Of a stretch of DNA of 13,282 nucleotides, positions 7,369 to 13,282 are shown in pieces. The stretch spans positions 1 through 13,282 of the forward strand of contig SLCJ01000118.1 of the NCBI GenBank assembly GCA_007125835.1. Reading direction: 5' to 3'. The notes below the pieces were generated by a model. That model searched no databases. It was not told where the DNA came from and saw only the letters and a list, made by a program, of their open reading frames with translations. The DNA comes from Verrucomicrobiales bacterium (GTDB taxonomy: Bacteria; Verrucomicrobiota; Verrucomicrobiia; Verrucomicrobiales; SLCJ01). The first letter of the stretch is position 1, and every line of letters starts with the position of its first letter. A program made the translations under genes and the position numbers.

Positions 7369-9606
7369 TCAGAATGCGTCCTCGCGCACCTCGACATCCT
7401 TTCGTGCGGCCGACTTCGCGACGGAGCTTGCGGGGTTCTGGGCCTTGGCATCGGCTACGCTTTGGCGGGCCTCATTGCGGTTCGCCGGGGCGTAGTAGGT
7501 GTAGTAGCTGGTGTAGTATTGGTATTGATTGTCGCTGCGGAGATCAACGTTGTTGAGCACAACGCCGAGCAGGTTGCCACCGACATTCTCAACGGCCTGG
7601 CGTACGCGCATCAGCATGTTGCGGGGCAGCTTGCGGTGCTGGACGATGACGACAGTGAGATCGACTTCGCTTGCGAGCACGGAAGCGTCGCTCACGCCGA
7701 GAATCGGTGGGGAGTCGAGCAGCACCAGATCGAAACGGCTTTTCACGTCGGCGATCAGCTCGGACATGCGGCGCGAGTTCAGGATTCCGGCAGCGTCGGA
7801 CGGCAGAATACCCGAGGGCATGAAGTAGAGGTTATCCACAGGTGTTTGCAGGATCACATCTTCCAAGGCGAGCTCGGTGGTGAGGTAGTTTGTGAGACCC
7901 ACGGAGTTGTTGATGTCGAAATAGGTGTGCAGCGTCGGGCGCCGAAGGTCGGCGTCGATCATGAGTGTGTTGTAACCGCCCTGGGCGCAAATGTACGCGA
8001 GGTTGAGCATGGTGGTGGACTTGCCCTCGCCCGCGCCGCCGGATACCATCGTGATTGAATTCGCATCGGCGGACTTGCGGTTGAACTCGATGTTTGTGCG
8101 CAGAATCCGGTAGGCTTCGGCATCGGGACTCAGGCCACTCTCGCGGTGGAGCAGGCCGACATGTTTCGGGATGACGGCGAGCACCGGCACACCGAGGTAG
8201 CGTTCGACATCCTCGATCGACTTGACGCTGGTGTCCATGAATTCGAGGAGGAAGGCGAGACCGAGGCCGAACACGAGGCCGAGTACTCCGCCGATGATCA
8301 AAACGAGTGGCTTATTTGGTGCCGCTGGCGAATTGGATGGGTGGGCCTCCTGCCACACGACGATGGGACGGCGCGGCATGGTGTGCTCGATTTTCTGCTT
8401 AAGGCTTTCGATAATCAGCGTTTTTTCAATGTCGCGCTGCATGTAGAATTCGTCACGCGCCTGCTGGTAGGTGACATATTTCATGTTGTCGTCGATAAAG
8501 GTCTCCTCCCGTCCCTCGGTTTGTTCACGGGCGACATTCAGTTTCGCCTCGGCCTGGGCGAGTTGGATATCGAGTGATCCGCGGAGGTCTGTCACGGCAC
8601 CGGTGAGGATTCCCTTGATGCTGTCCAACTGGCTGCGGATGGCGAGTCTCGCGGGGTGCCTTTGGCCAAGCCCCTGTTCTTCCGCCTGGTTTTCTTGAAG
8701 GATCAGTTCGTTGAACTGGGGGTAGAAGCGTTTGATTGTCGGATCGTCGAGTCCGAGCATGCCCGCCTTTCGGATGAGATCGTCACCTTCGAGATTCTGA
8801 AGAGCGGCGATTTGCGCGCGAAGCGTTTCGATTTCCTGTTCGAGCTGGAAAACGCTTGTCCTGCTGCGGTCGAGGATGGCGGCTTCTCCGGTATCGACTT
8901 CATCTCCTCGCCCGCCTCCGCGGAGAAAGCGTCCGAGATCGACGATCCGTTGTTCCTGCATGTGCTTTTGCATGCGAACGCGCGCCTGGCGCACCCTTTC
9001 CTCTTGTTCGTTGAGTTGTTTGTCGAGCAGACCGAGAACCTGCTGGTTCTGCTGGTTGATTTCCTCTTCACGAACCTGACGGTAGGCCCGGTATACCTCG
9101 TTGGCGATTTCGGCGGGGCGAAGGCGTTCGGAATCCGAAACTCGGATCTCGATCAGGTCGGTTCCCCGGATCGGGCGGGTCCGTACCATACCCTGAAGGC
9201 GGCGGACCGCACTGAATTCGTCTGGCATGCCCCAACGATCGACGAGGTTCAGTTCGCGAACCACTTTTTCCAGTGCTTTGGCAGAAGTCATCACCTCGAA
9301 CTGGGTCTGGATGAATTGGGTGGAGGCCATGGAACGCTCGCCGGGGGTCGCGGTGCCGCCATAGCCGAGGGGGCTGGTGCTCAGGCCCACGTTCTTCACT
9401 TCGACCAGCGCGGATGCCTCCCAGCGGGCCGGCATGATGTAGGTGATCGCGGCGGCGGTGAGGAACACGAGGAGCAGGCTCAGCAAGATGACGCCATAGC
9501 GGTTGCGCACCACCTGCCAGTAATCCATGGCCTGCAAGCCACCGCCTTGCTCGTTCTGTCCGTAATAAGCCTGATTGTAGGCCTGGTGTTGCTGATTCTG
9601 GTTCAT
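7369..9606 (-). CDS. Wzc-like polysaccharide co-polymerase / tyrosine autokinase (BY-kinase)
   Basis: 745 aa inner-membrane protein. Layout: a Gln/Asn/Tyr-rich N-terminus (1-25), TM1 (about 37-58), a Wzz-type chain-length domain, long coiled coils (about 165-270 and 340-405), a Pro-rich PAAPNKP before TM2 (about 431-456), and a cytoplasmic BY-kinase domain. The kinase shows Walker A GGAGEGKST (523-531), Walker A' LMIDADLRRP (548-557), and Walker B DLVLLDSPP (626-634). A tyrosine cluster YQYYTSYYTYY (695-705) is the autophosphorylation site, followed by a 40-residue charged tail. In the family, cycles of cluster phosphorylation control polymer length and export. This is the fused (Gram-negative) arrangement rather than split CapA/CapB. 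The Wza-like gene follows at 49 bp; an intrinsic terminator lies 70 bp upstream of the start. No Shine-Dalgarno precedes ATG 9606. Confidence 0.94.
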   Translation of the reverse strand: MNQNQQHQAYNQAYYGQNEQGGGLQAMDYWQVVRNRYGVILLSLLLVFLTAAAITYIMPARWEASALVEVKNVGLSTSPLGYGGTATPGERSMASTQFIQTQFEVMTSAKALEKVVRELNLVDRWGMPDEFSAVRRLQGMVRTRPIRGTDLIEIRVSDSERLRPAEIANEVYRAYRQVREEEINQQNQQVLGLLDKQLNEQEERVRQARVRMQKHMQEQRIVDLGRFLRGGGRGDEVDTGEAAILDRSRTSVFQLEQEIETLRAQIAALQNLEGDDLIRKAGMLGLDDPTIKRFYPQFNELILQENQAEEQGLGQRHPARLAIRSQLDSIKGILTGAVTDLRGSLDIQLAQAEAKLNVAREQTEGREETFIDDNMKYVTYQQARDEFYMQRDIEKTLIIESLKQKIEHTMPRRPIVVWQEAHPSNSPAAPNKPLVLIIGGVLGLVFGLGLAFLLEFMDTSVKSIEDVERYLGVPVLAVIPKHVGLLHRESGLSPDAEAYRILRTNIEFNRKSADANSITMVSGGAGEGKSTTMLNLAYICAQGGYNTLMIDADLRRPTLHTYFDINNSVGLTNYLTTELALEDVILQTPVDNLYFMPSGILPSDAAGILNSRRMSELIADVKSRFDLVLLDSPPILGVSDASVLASEVDLTVVIVQHRKLPRNMLMRVRQAVENVGGNLLGVVLNNVDLRSDNQYQYYTSYYTYYAPANRNEARQSVADAKAQNPASSVAKSAARKDVEVREDAF

Positions 9607-9676
9607 GGGTCTTCGGGCGGGTGCCGGTTCGGGTGGGTGTGCCGGAGTGTTGTGCGCTGGGATGTGTGGCCTTGGG

Positions 9677-9714
9677 AAAAAAAAGCTCCCACGGGTTTGA
9701 CCCCGAAGGAGCTT
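9677..9714 (-). terminator. strong intrinsic terminator between the beta-barrel gene and the kinase gene
   Basis: On the minus strand, AAGCTCC (9714-9708) pairs with GGAGCTT (9689-9683), and an inner CGGG/CCCG pair extends the hairpin around the loop. A run of eight T follows directly (9684-9677). It lies about 70 nt after the stop of the barrel gene and 70 nt before the start of the Wzc-like gene. It should end most barrel transcripts, or act as an attenuator for the kinase and export genes. Confidence 0.85.
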
Positions 9715-9782
9715 GAATGTTCAATTAATTTTCCGGTTGATCGGAACCCAGAAAAGTCCTTGGCAACCGGATGCAATCAACA

Positions 9783-10961
9783 TCAGAAGCTCGCCGTTAC
9801 GCCGACATTGACACGGTGGCGGTCAAAGTCGTTCGCCTCGCGGAACGAGTCGTTGAGATTGTAGGTGTAGGAGGCGCGAAGGGCGAGGGCTTCGGTGAGG
9901 GCATAGCTGGTGCCGATGGTGCCTTGGAAGATGTTCTCGGTGCCGGAGGCCGGGCCGCGGGTGAGATCCTGGTGGATGTAGACGAGCCCAGCGTAGGTGG
10001 CCAGCTTTTCGGTGTATTGGTAACGTGCATCCAGCGATGTGCGGTAGCTGTAGTTGTCGCCGGACGACTGGACCTGGGAGTCTTCGAAGGAGAGGCGGTT
10101 GGCCCAGCGGAGGCTCAGGGCTTCGTCGACCTGATGGTTGAGACCGGCTTCGACGAAAGGCTTGGTGCGGCTTCCGCGGGCGTCGAAATCAAAGAACTGT
10201 GCACCAGCCATGACCACGGCGTTGGTATTCTCGCTGAATGCATGGTCGATACCCACCAGAGCGTAGTGGCTCGTGGAATCGAGGCTTGAGTTGTCGTAAT
10301 CGACCATGGCGTAACGGTATTCCGCGCGGAGGCCGGTGTTTTCGTTGAGGGCGTAGCGCACCAGTTGGTTGAACTGGTGGCGGATACGGTCTTCCGCCTG
10401 GGAGATGCCGTCGTTGTCGTAGAAGATGCCTTGGATGGTGTAGCCTGTGCTGGTGCTGAGGCGTTCGGTCCAGAGGTAATCCAGAGTGAGTGTGTTGTAA
10501 GCGAAGTAGTATTGGTCGTTGCGGCGGTTAAGCGACTCACCGAAGACATAGTTAGGCTCGAACTCGTAGCCGAAGTAGAATTTATTGTTCAGGCTGAGGC
10601 GGTCGGTGAGTGCATGGGCGAGGCTGATGCCGGCCCGCACGTTGTAGAGCGTGTCGTCGATTTCCGGAACCTGGTCGAAGTAGTGGAACACACTTCCGCT
10701 CACGCCGACGGTGGCTACGGTGCGATCAGTGGCATAGGCCCAATCGACGCCGGCACCGCCGCTGATGTAGAACGAGTCGACCTCATCGAAGCCGGAGTTG
10801 TTGATGTTGGTATCGTATCCGGCGTCGGCCGAAACACTGAAACTCACGGGCAGCGAGAACGGGGTTGTGGTTTCCGGAGCGATGCTCAGGAGACCTTGAG
10901 CGGAGGCAAGACCGCCAAAGGCGACGAGCGTAGCAAGTGAGAGGCTGGTTTTCATATTCAT
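9783..10961 (-). CDS. outer-membrane beta-barrel protein of the polysaccharide export locus
   Basis: 392 aa. A signal peptide (MNMKTSLSLATLVAFGGLASA, cleavage about 21/22) is followed by alternating amphipathic strands across the whole protein, rich in Tyr, Asn and Asp turns, and the chain ends in Phe (VGVTASF), as outer-membrane barrels do. GYDTNIN (48-54) near the start is typical of the barrel proteins that accompany exopolysaccharide loci, including those of PEP-CTERM/exosortase systems. Later strands include LRAEYRYAMV (211-220) and LRASYTYNLN (361-370). Its likely role is outer-membrane passage or anchoring of the polymer together with the Wza-like protein; this is inferred from context. 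ATG 10955 (third codon) is an alternative start. The gene is followed by a terminator. It starts 85 bp after the proline-rich gene, same strand. Confidence 0.85.
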   Translation of the reverse strand: MNMKTSLSLATLVAFGGLASAQGLLSIAPETTTPFSLPVSFSVSADAGYDTNINNSGFDEVDSFYISGGAGVDWAYATDRTVATVGVSGSVFHYFDQVPEIDDTLYNVRAGISLAHALTDRLSLNNKFYFGYEFEPNYVFGESLNRRNDQYYFAYNTLTLDYLWTERLSTSTGYTIQGIFYDNDGISQAEDRIRHQFNQLVRYALNENTGLRAEYRYAMVDYDNSSLDSTSHYALVGIDHAFSENTNAVVMAGAQFFDFDARGSRTKPFVEAGLNHQVDEALSLRWANRLSFEDSQVQSSGDNYSYRTSLDARYQYTEKLATYAGLVYIHQDLTRGPASGTENIFQGTIGTSYALTEALALRASYTYNLNDSFREANDFDRHRVNVGVTASF

Positions 10962-11046
10962 GGATGGGAGGGATTGGGCGTGAGAGAAGATTGTTGTTCG
11001 GCTATGAGTGGGTCAGATTTTGATAGGCCATTCTACCGGGTGTCCA

Positions 11047-11811
11047 TCAGAGACCCCTGAAGCCGTTTTCGGGGAAAATGAAGCCGTTATCGGGAATAAT
11101 CGGCTCTGGGTCGGCGGGAGTGGCGGGCGGCACTGGGCGCGGGAAGGGCGGGCGCGGACGCGGGGGCACCACCGGAGGCGGCACGATTTCAACGGGCGGC
11201 TGTTCGAACACCGGGGGAAGCTCAAAGATGGCGTTGGAACCGGAGAAGGCGGGAACCTGCGGATTCAGGATAAAGGAATTGATGAGGGCGGGGCCAAACC
11301 CGGCATAGCGGGAGGAGAGGATGTGCAAGGGGACGAGGCCGACCGGCGCGGGCTCGACGACTTCCACCTTGCCGACGGGCTGTTTGCCGCGTTGGATCGG
11401 GGTTTTGCCGCGAACGACAACCGGATTTTTGCCCGGGGCCGCGCTCACGTAAGCTGCACGCACGACGGAAACGATTTGCTCGCGGGCCTTGGGATTGGCG
11501 ACGAGGGCGCACTCGATGAGCAGGGGCGTTTGATCGGGGACAACGCGGATGGCGGCATCGAGAATGGCGGAAGTCAGTTCGGCATCGGCGTCGGAGCCGC
11601 GGATGGCGGCCTTGACGATCTCGCACGCCTGCTCCGGATGCTGGTAGATGTGCTCGGCGGCAATCACCGGCGCACTCGATGGATTGGCGGCAGCTTCGGC
11701 GGCGACGGTTTTGGCGATGTTGGCGTCTTCCGCAGCCGGGGCGATGGCGGCAAGCGCGAGGAAAGGAATTGCAATGCCTGCGACGATGGCCTGAATTCGG
11801 AAAGTTTTCAT
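11047..11811 (-). CDS. secreted proline-rich protein of unknown function
   Basis: 254 aa. I do not recognise the family. Visible: a signal peptide (1-27, AIAPAA before ED) with no lipobox Cys; an Ala-rich helical region (about 30-125) with C63 and C101 that might form a disulfide; a basic linker (about 128-150); a segment with GLVPLHILSSRYAGFGPALI (158-177); then a proline-rich stretch (199-240, PPPVVPPRPRPPFPRPVPP). It ends in two near-identical motifs, DNGF and ENGF (241-251). A Pro-rich rod of this kind could span the periplasm or reach peptidoglycan. It starts 29 nt after the tRNA-Gly 3' end and lies upstream of the barrel gene, so it probably belongs to the polysaccharide export locus and may share the tRNA promoter. 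No Shine-Dalgarno. Confidence 0.75.
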   Translation of the reverse strand: MKTFRIQAIVAGIAIPFLALAAIAPAAEDANIAKTVAAEAAANPSSAPVIAAEHIYQHPEQACEIVKAAIRGSDADAELTSAILDAAIRVVPDQTPLLIECALVANPKAREQIVSVVRAAYVSAAPGKNPVVVRGKTPIQRGKQPVGKVEVVEPAPVGLVPLHILSSRYAGFGPALINSFILNPQVPAFSGSNAIFELPPVFEQPPVEIVPPPVVPPRPRPPFPRPVPPATPADPEPIIPDNGFIFPENGFRGL

Positions 11812-11840
11812 TTTGGTATTTTGGAGTTGTGGTTCGCGGA

Positions 11841-11914
11841 TGGAGCGGGCAGCGGGAATCGAACCCGCATGATCAGCTTGGAAGGCTGGGGCTTTACCAT
11901 TAAGCTATGCCCGC
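11841..11914 (-). tRNA. tRNA-Gly(TCC)
   Basis: Complete minus-strand tRNA of 74 nt including an encoded CCA (11843-11841). Acceptor GCGGGCA/TGCCCGC pairs perfectly, D stem GCTT/AAGC encloses AATGGTA, the anticodon loop is CTTCCAA with anticodon TCC, and the T arm GCGGG-TTCGATT-CCCGC is canonical. The discriminator is T, as in bacterial glycine tRNAs. One oddity is a C-A mismatch at the base of the anticodon stem (27-43). Reads GGA and, by wobble, other glycine codons. Confidence 0.96.
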
Positions 11915-11929
11915 ATTCGTCCTCCGATC

Positions 11930-11959
11930 ATATTACAAGCATGGATAAGGCGGTGGCAA
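11930..11959 (-). promoter_or_regulatory. sigma70-type promoter for tRNA-Gly
   Basis: On the minus strand, TTGCCA (11959-11954) and TAATAT (11935-11930) are 18 bp apart. The -10 ends 15 bp before the mature tRNA, giving a short 5' leader. A run of eight A lies just upstream of the -35 (about 11963-11970), resembling an UP element. This may also transcribe the proline-rich gene behind the tRNA. Confidence 0.55.
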
Positions 11960-12053
11960 GGGTTTTTTTTCGATAATTTCGCCTGTTTCGCCATTTTTCC
12001 CGTTTGACACGAGAAAAAATCAGCAAAAATCCGTTTGTGGGCTGTTTCGCTCT

Positions 12054-12081
12054 TTGCTTTTGGCTGCGGGATGCTTATCAT
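12054..12081 (+). promoter_or_regulatory. candidate promoter for the TPR-like membrane protein gene
   Basis: TTGCTT (12054-12059) and TATCAT (12076-12081) are 16 bp apart. The -10 matches the consensus at 5 of 6; the -35 is weak (3 of 6). It would give a leader of about 18 nt without a Shine-Dalgarno before ATG 12106. A perfect TTGACA at 12004-12009 has no usable -10 at proper spacing. The 191 bp between the tRNA and this gene also contain TTTCGCC twice with a 9-bp period (11977-11983, 11986-11992). Confidence 0.35.
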
Positions 12082-12105
12082 GGGAGCAACAACCATCAAT
12101 CATTT

Positions 12106-12726
12106 ATGGAAAGAACGCTCCTCGTGCGGGTTTTGATTTTCGGCATCGCGTTGACTGTTTTTATTCTCGCTCACTCGCACTTTTCGGGCATTGAGGACGA
12201 GACCTCGCAGGCTGGGGCGCTGATGATTCTGTATTTGCTGGGAGGGGCGATCCTGGCGACGATGGCGGCGGCCTTCTTCATTCCGGTGATCAGCGACCGG
12301 ATGGGGCAGTTTATTTATTCGGCGCCGGAGGAGATCAAGCCTGACGCGGGCTCGAAAGCGAGGGCGCTTGTGGCGCAGGGCGACTATGAGGGGGCGGTTC
12401 GGGAGTATCTGAATCTGGCGCGGGAGAATCCGGATGATCGGCTGCCGGTGGTGGAGGCGATGCGGCTTGCCCGCGAGCGTCTGGAGGATGTGCCGCAGGC
12501 GGTTCAGATTGTGCGCGAGGCCTTGGAGCGTCCCTGGCCTGAGGACGACGCCGCTTTTTTCCTGTTTCGGCTTGTGGAAATGCACGATGAGGATTTGAAC
12601 GACCGCAGCACAGCCAAGGGCATTCTTGAACAAGTGATCGAGTCCCTGCCCGAGACGCGGCATGCCGCCAACGCCCGCCACAAGCTGAATGAGTGGGAGG
12701 CGGCGGGGGCCGCGCCGAAAGCCTGA
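12106..12726 (+). CDS. two-TM membrane protein with TPR-like helical domain
   Basis: 206 aa. Two hydrophobic helices (about 7-24 and 37-62) are followed by a soluble helical domain (about 80-200) with a TPR-like pattern: KARALVAQGDYEGAVREYLN (84-103), where A, G-D-Y and A-V sit at helix-packing positions, then further helix pairs (about 113-140, 148-180, 185-200). Such repeats are protein-docking surfaces; with both helices near the N-terminus, the repeats probably face the cytoplasm. I do not recognise a named family. Start ATG 12106 is preferred over the in-frame ATG at 12004 because the intervening 34 codons look non-coding and contain the likely promoter. The ComEC-like gene follows at 79 bp, same strand. 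Confidence 0.75.
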   Translation: MERTLLVRVLIFGIALTVFILAHSHFSGIEDETSQAGALMILYLLGGAILATMAAAFFIPVISDRMGQFIYSAPEEIKPDAGSKARALVAQGDYEGAVREYLNLARENPDDRLPVVEAMRLARERLEDVPQAVQIVREALERPWPEDDAAFFLFRLVEMHDEDLNDRSTAKGILEQVIESLPETRHAANARHKLNEWEAAGAAPKA

Positions 12727-12805
12727 ACCACTGCGGTTTGACGGGAATGCCGCCCGATAGGATCAGCGGCTCTTCTCCATACCCGCCGCCAACGTGTGAC
12801 GCAAG

Positions 12806-13282
12806 ATGGGAGGATCTGTCGGCACGTGGTTGGGCAAGCACCCGGCGGCCTGGATTGCCGCGGGAATTTTTGCGACCCTTCGGGTTCCTCCCCCGGTGGT
12901 GGCGGGTCCGGCGGTGATGGTGGTCTCGCTGGCCGGGGCGATGGTCCTGTTGTGGCTCGCTGGCAGGTTCCGCGAGTCGACGGGCCGGTTCGGTGCCTTG
13001 GTTTTCGCAGCCGCACTGTTTGGTGGAGTTTTTCTCGGCTCCCTGCGGTTGGAAACGAGTGGCTTTCTGCTGCGGGGGGAACCACCCGTGCCCGGGACCC
13101 ACCTACGGGAAGAAGCGCGGATCCTGCGCGCCCACAATCCGCCGCCGGGCGTGGAGATGCGAGCGCGATCCGACCTCCGCCTCGACTGTGGTCACAGGAT
13201 TCGCCTGGTGCTGCCGGAGGGCGAGATGTCGGCCCTGCCAGGCACTGCCATTCTGGCCGAGGGCCGCTTACGCGAGCCCCGC
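12806..13282 (+). CDS. comEC: ComEC/Rec2-type competence protein, N-terminal part (runs off the window)
   Basis: 159 codons are open from ATG 12806 to the window edge, so the C-terminus is missing. An in-frame TGA at 12797-12799 fixes this as the earliest possible start. Two or three hydrophobic segments (about 16-50, with AVMVVSLAGAMVLLWLAG, and 62-80, LVFAAALFGGVFLGSL) are followed by a soluble stretch (about 95-159) containing HRIRLVLPEG and AILAEGRLREPR. This is the order of ComEC: N-terminal helices, then the DUF4131/OB-fold periplasmic domain with a G-x-L-x-x-P-R pattern, before the competence helices. ComEC forms the inner-membrane channel for DNA uptake. The competence core and metallo-beta-lactamase domain are beyond the window, so the call is by N-terminal resemblance. 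Confidence 0.55.
   Translation, partial: MGGSVGTWLGKHPAAWIAAGIFATLRVPPPVVAGPAVMVVSLAGAMVLLWLAGRFRESTGRFGALVFAAALFGGVFLGSLRLETSGFLLRGEPPVPGTHLREEARILRAHNPPPGVEMRARSDLRLDCGHRIRLVLPEGEMSALPGTAILAEGRLREPR

Noticed and set aside
8656..9864. Plus-strand open frame of 402 codons, and others at 7225-8058 and 8146-8577
   Set aside because: Antisense shadows of the Wzc-like gene, produced by its codon bias; they carry no recognisable domain and cross the terminator region.
11008..11976. Plus-strand open frame of about 320 codons containing GSGNRTRMISLEGWG
   Set aside because: It reads antisense through the proline-rich gene and the tRNA-Gly gene; the SGNRTRMISLEGWG piece is the translated complement of the tRNA, a frequent artefact in databases.
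12004..12032. Perfect TTGACA as the -35 of the TPR-gene promoter
   Set aside because: No acceptable -10 at 16-18 bp; a TATCAT-based promoter lies closer to the start.
12738..12766. TTGACG followed by GATCAG as a promoter for the ComEC-like gene
   Set aside because: Spacing is 17 bp, but the -10 matches only 3 of 6 bases; cotranscription with the TPR gene explains expression equally well.
1..13282. CRISPR arrays, integrase attachment sites or complete insertion sequences
   Set aside because: No regularly spaced repeats, no paired inverted repeats around a transposase and no tRNA 3'-end duplication seen; only the transposase fragment at the edge hints at mobility.

Overview
The window is a GC-rich chromosomal segment from a Gram-negative bacterium, most likely of the Planctomycetes-Verrucomicrobia-Chlamydiae group and perhaps Verrucomicrobiota class Opitutae. 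This assignment is inferred from gene content: a Tat-exported Gfo/Idh/MocA oxidoreductase, a Y1-type transposase starting in the Verrucomicrobia style, an outer-membrane beta-barrel with signal peptide and terminal Phe, and near absence of Shine-Dalgarno sequences. No 16S rRNA or other decisive marker is present.

Left part (1-4928). The first 78 bases hold the N-terminus of a REP-associated (Y1/HUH) transposase gene reading leftward out of the window. Divergently, a plus-strand run encodes an ABC-F ATPase, peptide deformylase, a membrane-anchored FHA-domain protein and a Tat-exported Gfo/Idh/MocA oxidoreductase. Two hairpins, one a good intrinsic terminator, close this run.

Middle (4929-6560). 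TrmO (tRNA t6A37 methyltransferase) on the plus strand converges with, and overlaps by 15 bp, a minus-strand polytopic membrane protein carrying a zinc-metalloprotease HEWTH motif.

Minus-strand exopolysaccharide export block (6741-11914). In transcription order: tRNA-Gly(TCC) with a good promoter, a secreted proline-rich protein of unknown function starting 29 nt after the tRNA, an outer-membrane beta-barrel protein, a strong intrinsic terminator, a Wzc-like co-polymerase/tyrosine autokinase with a C-terminal tyrosine cluster, and a very small unlipidated Wza-like export protein. The kinase, the periplasmic/outer-membrane export protein and the barrel probably form the trans-envelope path for a surface polysaccharide. 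No glycosyltransferases, flippase or polymerase are in the window. The terminator just upstream of the kinase gene, with no visible promoter after it, suggests regulated read-through.

Right end (11915-13282). A divergent promoter region drives the tRNA leftward and, rightward, a two-TM protein with a TPR-like helical domain. It is followed by the 5' end of a ComEC/Rec2-type competence channel gene that runs off the window.

Several genes concern translation (ABC-F, peptide deformylase, TrmO, tRNA-Gly), but their strands and terminators do not make them one operon. The least explained elements are the proline-rich protein, the FHA-TM protein, the HEWTH membrane protein and the architecture of the export block.
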